Shown: in pieces, positions 1 through 8,031 of the stretch
How positions within the stretch are numbered: position 1 is the first letter of the stretch
How the letters are laid out: the number at the start of each line of letters is the position of its first letter
Source: Phycisphaerae bacterium
Lineage (GTDB): Bacteria; Planctomycetota; Phycisphaerae; Sedimentisphaerales; Anaerobacaceae
DNA length: 56,932 nucleotides
Assembly: GCA_030619925.1 (NCBI GenBank)
Contig: JAUXAL010000016.1
Location: forward strand, 1-56,932
Reading direction: 5' to 3'
Position numbers and translations under genes: made by a program
Notes under the pieces: model-generated
What the model was told of the DNA's origin: nothing
The model's input: only the letters and a program-made list of their open reading frames with translations
Databases searched by the model: none

Positions 1-20
1 GGTTTCAGCAGCGAACGAAT

Positions 21-2852
21 TCATCTGGCCGGATACAGCCTGATATCATCAAAGTACACCGTACCTGAACCACCAGCCTGCATACTGTTTTTATCGCCGA
101 AGCCAATAGAAATCGTATTGACATTGGTCAGGTTCACACCGCCATCGCTGAACTGCTTCAGGTCGACAGCCCACTCCGTCCAGGCACCTATCTGCGATGC
201 ACTCGGGTCATCGTGACGCACTACGGCAGGAGTACCGCCACTGCTGGCTACAGCCACGTACATGGACTCAGGTTCGTTAGCAGGCATATCAACGCCGATG
301 GGCTGCTGCGTGAACACTCCAGTAACCGCACCGGTGGTGGTGACGTCGGAGAATACGGCCTCGCTCGTTACGCCGGAGCTGTGCGACGTCAGCGCCAGGC
401 CTATATACACCGGGTCCACCATCGGAACCGTAGCCGACTCACCTTCCTGCTGCCACTGGCCGTCCAGGAAGACATAGCCGGTGAACATGTTACCTTCACG
501 CACCAGCTTGATAGAAGAAGGCGGCGATATTCCCACCAGTGTACGCGATGAACTGGAGCTACCACCAGCACTATTACGCCACTGGAAAGTTGCGCCATCG
601 CCCGAGCCACTACTGAGAGCTACGAACGCATTGGGTGAGCCGGCATCCAGCGTACCACGTATCATCACGCCAGCCTTGGTCCAGTCGTTGGAGCCGGGGA
701 CCCAAAGGACGCTCTCGACCGTTGCTGTGATCGAGCCATCGCCGGACAGTTGCTTCCAGGCGTAGCGGAACTCGTCGGCCGTACCCCAGATATCTGCGCC
801 AGCGGCGGTCATCGTGTAGGTGCCGGCCGGTTCCTCTACAAAGCCTGCCGGATTGCCCTTGAACCACAGCACTAATGTTTCAACAGCTTTTAGAGTCCAA
901 TCCCGCTGGGAGCTCAACGTCAAAGTCGCTTCCGAATACCTTGCCGTGCCGGAGTTGTCGTAGAAGAGCGGCATTGACTGCGTACCACTGTGAACGATAG
1001 TTTGCTCGCAGAAAGGAGCAACATCATAACCAACGAGAGAGCCATTTGTCGGGATACCGTATCCGTCTATCCACATGTTAAATATCCTGTTGCTCTCGGG
1101 GTCAGTGGGGTCAAGGTCATTGTAGCTTTCAAAATCGTCCACGACAAAATATTCTTGTGTCGCAAAGTCCCAGATCTCGCCTTGCCACATGTTGGGGGTC
1201 TCGGCTTCATTGACCTCATCGACCCGCCAGTAGTAAGTCTTGCCTAAATCGAGCGACAAGGGACCATGGCTGGTCTCGGTCACGGTAGTGACAGCGGCAG
1301 TACCGTCTACCACAGCCTGCTGGTCGGTGCTGAGGTACACATCGTGCTTAGCTGCCTCTCTTCCCGGATTCCAGTCAAGGACCACATCCAGGGGCACGCC
1401 TGTTGCCCCGAGAGCAGGGTCGGGATCTTTTGCATGTACAGGAATATATAGGAAGCGAACCTCACTGAGACCATATTGGTTCAGGATGCCTCCCCAGTTG
1501 CTGTTAGCTGTAAGCCTGACGTACTTTGCCGCTACACTACTCAAATCGACAGTTGTGTTGTGTTCGTAGTCGGGTGCTCCGGGCGCTCGGGCAAATTCGG
1601 CAGTAGTGCCCAATGTTGTATAGTCGGTGCCATTGGCCGAATATTCAATCGTAACATCTTTGAATCCGAAACCGATCACTGGCTCCAGACTCGTATTCGA
1701 GTTCCATACCCACATCTCGTGCAGTTTGTAAACGTTGTCAAACTCATATTCGATCCAGCTCGGCTGCGGCCCTGCAGCATCGCTCAGCCACATATTAAAG
1801 TCACCCACGATACTGTGCAATAAGCCGCTGTCATCCAGTCCCGAGCCATTCACGGTATTTTCAGGCCCTCTATCTGTAGCGCTGCTGGAAGCTGTGGCGG
1901 TTATATTCTCGATGGGGTAAGCAAGTAGCTCGGTCGTAAAACTCCAGACTTTGCCTTCGAATACCGTATAGTCTGGTGGCCCATTGACCTCATCGACGCG
2001 CCAGTAGTAAGTCGTGCCCAAATCAAGGCGTTGGGCAGGAGCAAAGCTGCTGGCATCCTGAGCGATACCGCCGATGCCGGCGTTGACGTCTTCGAAGCTC
2101 TCACCAAAGTAAACTTTGTGCCCGTTTGTTGGGGCTAGAAATGGTCCCGGGTCCCAGCTAAGGACCACGTCTCGCGGCACATCTGTTGCCCCATTAGCCG
2201 GACTTGGATTAGAGGCTGGGCCAGGAACAAATGTCTTGGCATTTTGATAATCCTCATCGGTGGGCACATAGTCAAGGCTATCCGTCCACACGAAAACATC
2301 CCAGAACACGCTCGAATTCCCTTGCCTGTCAAAGATGTACATCGTGTTCTGGCCATCTTGAAGCACTTTGTCGCTTCCTTCTTCATTTCCCCACCAACCC
2401 CAAGTTGTAGCCGTTTCCTCAAAGACTCGGTCATCATCGTCAGTGAATTCCGGTGCGCTGCTACCTCCCGGGTAGGGTGGGCCAGGAATCTGTGGGTCAC
2501 CTGGGTGTCCCTCCACGAGCATAAAGTCCGACCGATTGTCCGGATTCAAAACACGCCCCCAAAAGTACCACGTACCTCCCTTGCCACCGGCTGCACTGAT
2601 ATCGAATGTCCAGCGAACCCTGCCGCTGCCACCTCCCCGGGTAACTGCTTGACCGAACGCGCCATCCACGTCAACAACCGGGCAGAACTCATCGGGATCG
2701 CGTTCATCGAAATCCTCGGCTTCAAACCAGATCTGGTGTCCACCTCCGTAGTCGGAGATTTTGAAGTTTTCTACAGCATAGACTGGCATTGTTATTAACA
2801 ACAATGCGACAAAAATACTGAGTAAAATTTGTTTAGATGATTGGTGAAACAT
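21..2852 (-). CDS. Large secreted multidomain protein (Ig-like, discoidin-like and LamG-like modules)
   Basis: 943 codons with an N-terminal signal peptide (basic start, hydrophobic stretch about residues 8-24, then AVENF). Rough module order: a carbohydrate-binding-like N-terminal region (30-195); an Ig/FN3-like repeat ending in TYYWRVDEVN (about 212-308); a discoidin (F5/8 type C)-like domain (about 312-470); a second Ig-like repeat with the same TYYWRVDEVN signature (475-565); and a C-terminal region starting FVVDDFESY and ending VYFDDIRLYPAR. A LamG/DUF1349-like module with WTKAGVMIRG sits inside this last region. No catalytic motif was recognised, so the likely role is extracellular glycan or surface binding. 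A paralogue of its C-terminus lies at the far end of the window. The start is the first Met before the signal peptide, behind a purine-rich AAAAGGAGAAAAA tract. Confidence 0.8.
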   Translation of the reverse strand: MFHQSSKQILLSIFVALLLITMPVYAVENFKISDYGGGHQIWFEAEDFDERDPDEFCPVVDVDGAFGQAVTRGGGSGRVRWTFDISAAGGKGGTWYFWGRVLNPDNRSDFMLVEGHPGDPQIPGPPYPGGSSAPEFTDDDDRVFEETATTWGWWGNEEGSDKVLQDGQNTMYIFDRQGNSSVFWDVFVWTDSLDYVPTDEDYQNAKTFVPGPASNPSPANGATDVPRDVVLSWDPGPFLAPTNGHKVYFGESFEDVNAGIGGIAQDASSFAPAQRLDLGTTYYWRVDEVNGPPDYTVFEGKVWSFTTELLAYPIENITATASSSATDRGPENTVNGSGLDDSGLLHSIVGDFNMWLSDAAGPQPSWIEYEFDNVYKLHEMWVWNSNTSLEPVIGFGFKDVTIEYSANGTDYTTLGTTAEFARAPGAPDYEHNTTVDLSSVAAKYVRLTANSNWGGILNQYGLSEVRFLYIPVHAKDPDPALGATGVPLDVVLDWNPGREAAKHDVYLSTDQQAVVDGTAAVTTVTETSHGPLSLDLGKTYYWRVDEVNEAETPNMWQGEIWDFATQEYFVVDDFESYNDLDPTDPESNRIFNMWIDGYGIPTNGSLVGYDVAPFCEQTIVHSGTQSMPLFYDNSGTARYSEATLTLSSQRDWTLKAVETLVLWFKGNPAGFVEEPAGTYTMTAAGADIWGTADEFRYAWKQLSGDGSITATVESVLWVPGSNDWTKAGVMIRGTLDAGSPNAFVALSSGSGDGATFQWRNSAGGSSSSSRTLVGISPPSSIKLVREGNMFTGYVFLDGQWQQEGESATVPMVDPVYIGLALTSHSSGVTSEAVFSDVTTTGAVTGVFTQQPIGVDMPANEPESMYVAVASSGGTPAVVRHDDPSASQIGAWTEWAVDLKQFSDGGVNLTNVNTISIGFGDKNSMQAGGSGTVYFDDIRLYPAR

Positions 2853-3526
2853 TTTTTTTTCTCCTTTTATTTGCTAATATTTGTAATCTGTTCTTGGTGA
2901 AAAACTTCAAGTTAAAACACTTTATAAAAAGGAATTAGTTTTTTACACATGGCTATCCTCCTACAAAAAATAAAGAAATACAAAACGGCCGATAACAATT
3001 TACACTCTCACTAAATTCTATCCTTTTCTGCTCAGGACAATTTTTCTACGATTTTACTTTGCCTCCTTCCTTTCCGGCGCCGGCCGGCCTTCGCCGGACG
3101 AGCAAAAGCTCAATATTAGCTGTCAATTGAAATGTAAAAATCTTCGCTCTGCAGCACAAAGTTCCTATACAGCTCTGTGCTTCGCATAATGGCCCGGCCT
3201 CTATCGAAAAACTGCGAAGATTCCACAGGTCAGAGGTCCGAAATCCACAAATCCACTCAATATCATTTGTACCAGATTAGCTACCTTCCCGTCAAGAGAA
3301 ATATGTGCAAAATTATCGTTGCAGCGACTATTTTTCATCGCCGCGCTCACGCCGGCACTTGCCGCTAGCGAGGGCAAGGCGAGCAGGGGGAGAATGCATC
3401 CGGTTCACGTACGGGCAGACCTATGTGCCTGCCCTCAGGGCGACCACGAAGGGTCGCCCCTGACCGTTTTGGCTTCAAGCGGCCGAAAACCGTGTTTTTC
3501 GATGATACAGGAAAGTGAACTGTGAT
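2853..3526. other. Gene-poor intergenic stretch
   Basis: About 670 bases between two minus-strand genes. It should hold the promoter of the downstream secreted-protein gene. It is AT-rich near that gene, with a GC-rich inverted repeat at 3073-3098 (arms TCCGGCG and CGCCGGA) and a double-hairpin REP-like element at 3413-3462. Short open frames here show no recognisable protein and no good ribosome binding site. Confidence 0.5.
3413..3462. repeat. REP-like double hairpin
   Basis: Two adjacent hairpins: GGGCAG/CTGCCC (3413-3418 with 3429-3434) and CAGGGCGACC paired with GGTCGCCCCTG, one C bulged (3436-3462). The second resembles the GGGGC-rich palindrome at 16876-16907, which suggests a dispersed intergenic palindrome family in this genome. 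There is no T-tract, so an intrinsic terminator is unlikely. Confidence 0.45.
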
Positions 3527-5164
3527 TTATGCCGTCGATTTGCCGGTGCGGGGCTTAACCCAGATGGGGCTGGACCAGGCAAGCTGCTCGTTGGCCTGCA
3601 CCGCCCGCAAATAATACCAGTTCAAACCTTTTCCATCATCAGTGTCGGAGACTTTGTAGGACGTGTGGTAGTGCTCGTGGAAGACTAACCGATGAAGCAT
3701 AGCCGATTCCTTGGGGAAATCACCGGTGAACAACATTTCTCCGCTCTGGGCCAACTGTTCTAATCTTTGAGATAACGATACCCTGGTAGGCGCCCGCAGG
3801 GTAATCTTGACCCGTGTATCTGGCCGGCCGCGTATCTTCAACACAACGGCCTTGGTAGAAATGTCCTCAAACTGCTGGCGAAGGGCGGTGAAAGACCGCA
3901 CCCGCACATGGTTATCAGAGCGTTCGATTATCCTGTCTCGTCGCATCTCGTCGAGTGGTCCTGATTGAAAGCAAGTTTGAACCTCTTCCAACAGACCGTC
4001 TTCTAATGCAATATTGATGTCCCAGTCACAGATACGGGTCATATCGAGCGCAGGCCAAGGCCCCCAGCCGTATTCGAACCGCAGGAGTACCGGCTCGTTC
4101 CAGCTTTGGGCCGTTGGCACCCGGTCCATAGGAAAATCGCGGGCGAGCACCCTGTTGTTCTTGAGGATTTCCACTCTGTCGAGCTGGTCCCATCCGGTGA
4201 CGGTAACGGCCAGCTCACGATGGCGCGTGTACGGCAATTCCCTGCCCATAAGCCGGCCGTTGAGCTGAAAATCCAGACCGATGCGGTCGCCGGTGACCGC
4301 ATACGTTCGGCGGTTCCGAATCGCATCAAAGATTGCCTCGCGAGTCAGTTCGGTCGCCAGCACCGCTGCTAAGCCTTCGCGGTACCCGCCGGGGAAGCCG
4401 AGGTGGTCATCCGTACTGGCGATGATGCCAAGGCGGCGGCCCTGGGCAAGGAAATGATGGAGCGTATTTTTGGTCCAGCGTCCACCTTCGGTATGCCGGA
4501 TATATGGATACGGCGCCCGGTCGTGTTCGGCGTTGCCCCATTCGGAATAGATCTCGATAACAGGTGAGACCTCGGGATCAAGCCAATCAAGATTGGCACC
4601 ACGATGGCCGAGACGATTGGCCGGATGATGCGGAATCATAAGCGCACGCCGTTGTTTGGCAAACTGCTGAAATTGACGCAGATTGTCGAACCGGACATAC
4701 TCGGCGTCCAGAGTCGGGAAGAGAATGTGGTAATCGCCGAGACTTGTCGAGTGCCACTCAAAGCCGGCTATAGTCACAAACTTGCCCGGCTCATCATACT
4801 TGCGCACCATTGCTAGGACTTCCGGCCAACGTTTCTTTGTTACCTCGAATCCATCGAGCCATTTCTTCTCGATATTATTTTCGTACCGGCCGATATCATG
4901 CCAGTAGCCGTGCGGCGTAAAGCCGAAGAAATCGAGGTGGTTGCTCGCAATCTCAAAAGCTCTTTCAAGTGACCCCTGCGCATAACCAACTTTGTTGTGG
5001 TTGTGTAAATCGCCGAAGTAGACGTGATAACCGCCTGCCTGCGGACGGTCTGACGGCTTCGGCGCCAATCCGGGTGCCAATTCTGAGCACCCAAACGATG
5101 CCAGCGATAGTGAGCCGGCCGTAGAAGTTTTCAAGAACTCCCGTCGTGTCATTGATCTTGTCAT
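3527..5164 (-). CDS. Tat-exported PHP-type protein (DUF3604-like)
   Basis: 545 codons. The N-terminus carries a twin-arginine motif (TRREFLKTS) followed by a hydrophobic stretch and SFGCSE, which could be a lipobox, so export by Tat with possible lipidation is likely. The mature part opens with VYFGDLHNHNKVGYAQGS, the metal-binding HxH motif of PHP/DUF3604 proteins, followed by DFFGFTPHGYW and later histidine-rich segments (FEWHSTSLGDYHILF, MIPHHPANR) and ASTDDHLGFPGG, all expected of the PHP metal site. The family is widespread in planctomycetes and its substrate is not established; hydrolysis of a phosphoester or related ester outside the cytoplasm is an inference. A second Met at codon 5 is an alternative start. 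Confidence 0.8.
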   Translation of the reverse strand: MTRSMTRREFLKTSTAGSLSLASFGCSELAPGLAPKPSDRPQAGGYHVYFGDLHNHNKVGYAQGSLERAFEIASNHLDFFGFTPHGYWHDIGRYENNIEKKWLDGFEVTKKRWPEVLAMVRKYDEPGKFVTIAGFEWHSTSLGDYHILFPTLDAEYVRFDNLRQFQQFAKQRRALMIPHHPANRLGHRGANLDWLDPEVSPVIEIYSEWGNAEHDRAPYPYIRHTEGGRWTKNTLHHFLAQGRRLGIIASTDDHLGFPGGYREGLAAVLATELTREAIFDAIRNRRTYAVTGDRIGLDFQLNGRLMGRELPYTRHRELAVTVTGWDQLDRVEILKNNRVLARDFPMDRVPTAQSWNEPVLLRFEYGWGPWPALDMTRICDWDINIALEDGLLEEVQTCFQSGPLDEMRRDRIIERSDNHVRVRSFTALRQQFEDISTKAVVLKIRGRPDTRVKITLRAPTRVSLSQRLEQLAQSGEMLFTGDFPKESAMLHRLVFHEHYHTSYKVSDTDDGKGLNWYYLRAVQANEQLAWSSPIWVKPRTGKSTA

Positions 5165-5476
5165 TTTGGATTTGCCTTATTAACAGAAACTTCGTTAGAA
5201 TTTAGTACTTTTGTATATTTTGGGCACCATACCAGATGGTAGTTGCTCTGATAAACAGCATGACTTGTACTGCTTGGTACCACAAAGGTATTATATCAAT
5301 ATATTTCCCATTGAGGGAAATATATTGATGCGATTTTCATCTCCGACTAAAAGTCGGAGCATTCAATTTGCCCCGTCAATAGTGTATGCAGAAATACTAT
5401 AACCGGTTCCAAACTCACAGCTTTTAGCCGGAGCTCCTTCAAAAATGGGTCATCGCGGGTTTTTTGGCAAAAAGGA
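5165..5476. other. Intergenic stretch with two perfect hairpins
   Basis: No gene is visible. A 15-bp perfect hairpin occupies 5295-5329 (arms ATCAATATATTTCCC and GGGAAATATATTGAT, 5-nt loop), and an 8-bp hairpin occupies 5341-5359 (CTCCGACT, AAA, AGTCGGAG). Neither is followed by a T-tract. They lie between the divergent PHP gene and tRNA-Lys. Confidence 0.5.
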
Positions 5477-5506
5477 TTGACAGCGTGTCTGGGAAACTAT
5501 TATATT
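5477..5506 (+). promoter_or_regulatory. Sigma70-type promoter for tRNA-Lys
   Basis: Perfect -35 TTGACA at 5477-5482, an 18-nt spacer, and -10 TATATT at 5501-5506. The -10 box ends about 20 bases before the tRNA 5' end. Confidence 0.6.
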
Positions 5507-5526
5507 ACGGCGGTTTAGAACTCGTT

Positions 5527-5599
5527 GGGAGTGTAGCTCAGTTGGTAGAGCAACGGCCTTTTAAGCCGTAGGTCTTGGGTTCGAGTCCCAACACTCTCA
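5527..5599 (+). tRNA. tRNA-Lys, anticodon TTT
   Basis: A full cloverleaf can be folded by eye. The acceptor stem GGGAGTG (5527-5533) pairs with CACTCTC (5592-5598), with one G-U. The D stem is GCTC/GAGC, the anticodon stem ACGGC/GCCGT with loop CTTTTAA (anticodon TTT, 5560-5562), and the T stem TTGGG/CCCAA with loop TTCGAGT. The discriminator base is A and the CCA end is not encoded. It would read AAA and AAG codons. Confidence 0.97.
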
Positions 5600-5718
5600 T
5601 TTATACGGCCATTGGACGGGCAGAGAACCTGGCGGCAGTGGCGGCAGAGGACCAGGGTAAGACGCCGAACAATATGGGCAATGCTCAGATGTATAGCTCA
5701 TAAGGGAGATATCGCAAG

Positions 5719-6450
5719 GTGAGCAGGCTATTCTACAACTTGGGCAGAATGGTCGGCCCAAAGGTTCGCAAGGCTAAGTGGATATGGCAGTCAATGGTCG
5801 GCAGCGAAGCTGACGCTATCAAAGTCGAACACGATGTCGGCCAGGACCTGGCGCGCGAAGTCCGGCATCAGCTGGGGCTTGACCGGGAACCGCAGATTAG
5901 ACAAATGTTGAATGAGGTGGGTCCTCGTCTGGCCGCTTGCGTGGCCAACAAGTCTCGTACGTTCAATCTCGAAGTCGTCAAAGGCACCGAACCTAATGCG
6001 TTCGCTCTGCCGGGCGGTTTTATCTTTGTGACCAGGTCGCTGGTGGAACTGTGCCAGTGGAATCAAGACGAGGTTGCATTCATTCTCGGGCACGAGATGG
6101 GCCACGTCATCCGAGGACACGCAATGAACCGTATCATCAGTAATTCGGCTATTGCCGCCGCATCCCGGGCCGCACCGGTTCGCGGCCTTGTGACCGGTTG
6201 GCTGCGCAGGGTGGGTGTGCAGTTCCTTGAAAGTGCCTATTCCCAGGACCTGGAGTCGGAAGCGGACAAGCTCGGCGTGCGTCTGACTGCTGCTGCCGGT
6301 TACGACCCTCACGCGGCCGTGCAATTACTCGGGCGCCTGGCCAAACTGAACTCGCCTGCCAGCCAATTGGACCTCGGCAGTTACTTTTCGTCACATCCTG
6401 CCTTCAATGTCCGTATCCATAATATTAATCGTCTGCTGCAGAAATATTGA
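5719..6450 (+). CDS. M48-family zinc metalloprotease
   Basis: 243 codons starting at GTG, with AAGGGAGAT a little upstream as a loose Shine-Dalgarno. The HExxH zinc motif is H125-E-M-G-H129 inside FILGHEMGHVIRGH, and the third ligand is most likely E181 in SQDLESEADKLG. The preceding NAFALPGGFIFVTRSLV is typical of M48 peptidases of the LoiP/YcaL/BepA kind. There is no signal peptide or transmembrane segment, so unlike most relatives it appears cytoplasmic unless the basic N-terminus attaches it to the membrane. Likely role: degradation of damaged proteins. It follows tRNA-Lys but seems to be a separate transcription unit. Confidence 0.88.
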   Translation: MSRLFYNLGRMVGPKVRKAKWIWQSMVGSEADAIKVEHDVGQDLAREVRHQLGLDREPQIRQMLNEVGPRLAACVANKSRTFNLEVVKGTEPNAFALPGGFIFVTRSLVELCQWNQDEVAFILGHEMGHVIRGHAMNRIISNSAIAAASRAAPVRGLVTGWLRRVGVQFLESAYSQDLESEADKLGVRLTAAAGYDPHAAVQLLGRLAKLNSPASQLDLGSYFSSHPAFNVRIHNINRLLQKY

Positions 6451-6518
6451 ATTTTCAGGTGGGGTTGGCAATTATTTGTGGGCCGTCCGCTGCACCATTT
6501 ACGTAAGTTGTATTTAAT

Positions 6519-7793
6519 TTACAAGTACTTTTGAATAATGGAGTTGATATTGTCCAGTTTCGTTTGAAGCAGAACAAGACGTTCCTCCGCTTGCTTTCGT
6601 TTAGAGATTTCGCGTTGGAGCCGTTTATTGGTAGCCGTTAATTCGTCACTCTGCTGCGTTAAGCGCTGCTCAAGCTGGTCGCGGTATTCTTGTAATTCGT
6701 TTTGCACCGGCTCGTGTTCGGCGATTTGCTTTTGAAGCTGTTCGTTTGCCACTGTTAATTCGGCGGTCTGCTGCGTCAAACGCTGCTCAAGCTGGTCGCG
6801 GTATTCTTGTAATTCGTTTTGCACCAGCTCGTGTTCAGTGATTTGATTTTGAAGCTGTTCGTTTGCTGCTGTTAATTCGGCAGTCTGCTGCTTGAGGCGC
6901 TGCTCCGCTTGCTCACGTTCGGCGGTTTGCTTTTGGAGCTGTTCGTTTGCCGCTGTTAATTCGTCAGTCTGCTGCTTGAGGCGCTGCTCCGCTTGCTCAC
7001 GTTCGGCGATTTGATTTTGAAGCTGTTCGTTTGCTGCTGTTAATTCGTCGGTCTGCTGCTTGAGGCACTGCTCCGCTTGCTCGTGTTCGGCGATTTGCTT
7101 TTGGAGCTGTTCGTTTGCTGCTGTTAATTCGGCGGTCTGCTGCTTGAGGCACTGCTCTGCTCGCTCGTGTTCGGTGATTTGATTTTGGAGCTGTTCATTT
7201 ACCGCTGTTAATTCGTCAGTCTGTTGCGTCAAGCGCTGCTCAAGCTGGTCGCGGTATTCTTGTAATTCGTTTTGCACCGGCTCGTGTTCGGCGATTTGCT
7301 TTTGGAGCTGTTCGTTTGTTGCTGTTAATTCGGCAGTCTGCTGCTTGACGAGTTCCTCGAGGTGGTTACGGTATCGTTTCAGTTCATCCTTTGTGCGTTC
7401 ATGCTCGGTGAGATCTGTAGCAAAACAGATAAGTCCTGCGGCCTTGCCCGCCTCGTCTTTGAAGACGACCATTAGCATCTCTGTGGGCAGTGGTGTTCCA
7501 TCTCTTCGTACGTGTTCCACCGGCCCGGCGAGCTGGCCTCTACGTTTGGTTTCTTCCATGAAAGGAATCACATCAGTTTTCATCTGCTCTTTAGTGTGGA
7601 ATATGCTAATCTGTTTGCCAATCAGCTCGTGCCCAGCTTCGTACCCATGCATCGTGGCCCAGGCCGCATTGACGAACCGAAGGGCGCCGTTGAGGTCGAC
7701 CACAATAATTCCCTCACGCGCCCGCTCAGCGATTACTGTCAGATGGCGCAGCGCTTGCTCACCCTGTTCATGCGCAGCAATTATATCATCCAT
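6519..7793 (-). CDS. PAS-domain protein with long tandem-repeat coiled coil
   Basis: 424 codons. Residues about 18-135 form a PAS domain (GIIVVDLNGALRFVNAAW, then RRDGTPLPTEMLMVVFKDEAG, ending LTEHERTKDEL). The rest is a continuous coiled coil built from near-identical units of about 28 residues such as QTAELTAANEQLQKQIAEHE, interspersed with longer EYRDQLEQRLTQ units. No histidine kinase, GGDEF, HTH or other output domain follows, so it may pass a ligand or redox signal by oligomerisation or partner binding. The internal DNA repeats make copy-number change by slippage likely. No strong ribosome binding site was seen before the chosen ATG. Confidence 0.8.
   Translation of the reverse strand: MDDIIAAHEQGEQALRHLTVIAERAREGIIVVDLNGALRFVNAAWATMHGYEAGHELIGKQISIFHTKEQMKTDVIPFMEETKRRGQLAGPVEHVRRDGTPLPTEMLMVVFKDEAGKAAGLICFATDLTEHERTKDELKRYRNHLEELVKQQTAELTATNEQLQKQIAEHEPVQNELQEYRDQLEQRLTQQTDELTAVNEQLQNQITEHERAEQCLKQQTAELTAANEQLQKQIAEHEQAEQCLKQQTDELTAANEQLQNQIAEREQAEQRLKQQTDELTAANEQLQKQTAEREQAEQRLKQQTAELTAANEQLQNQITEHELVQNELQEYRDQLEQRLTQQTAELTVANEQLQKQIAEHEPVQNELQEYRDQLEQRLTQQSDELTATNKRLQREISKRKQAEERLVLLQTKLDNINSIIQKYL
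6640..7360 (-). repeat. Coding tandem repeats in the PAS coiled-coil gene
   Basis: Near-identical blocks of about 84 and 114 bases recur here and encode the heptad-based units of the coiled coil (ELTAANEQLQ cores). The blocks differ mainly at Q/E and K/N codons, as expected from recent duplication within the gene. Confidence 0.75.
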
Positions 7794-8031
7794 TTGACTA
7801 ATCCAGAAAAGAATAGCGCCACTTTACCACTAATACCTCCTGAGGATTTATGAATAAACAGCAAAATACATGCGCTTACAGCGCGATGCACATATACTTT
7901 CTCCATCCATGATAGGCAACGAAACTATTATAGCAACTTGTAGGCCGAAAGTCAAGATTTTGGCTGCTATTAAGCGAGGCAATTGTTATGAAATTATGAA
8001 ATAACAATGAACCGCTGAGCAACTTGAGAAT

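Noticed and set aside
6640-7360. Regularly repeated DNA that might be taken for a CRISPR array
   Set aside because: The repeats are in frame, encode a coiled coil and have no unique spacers of constant length.
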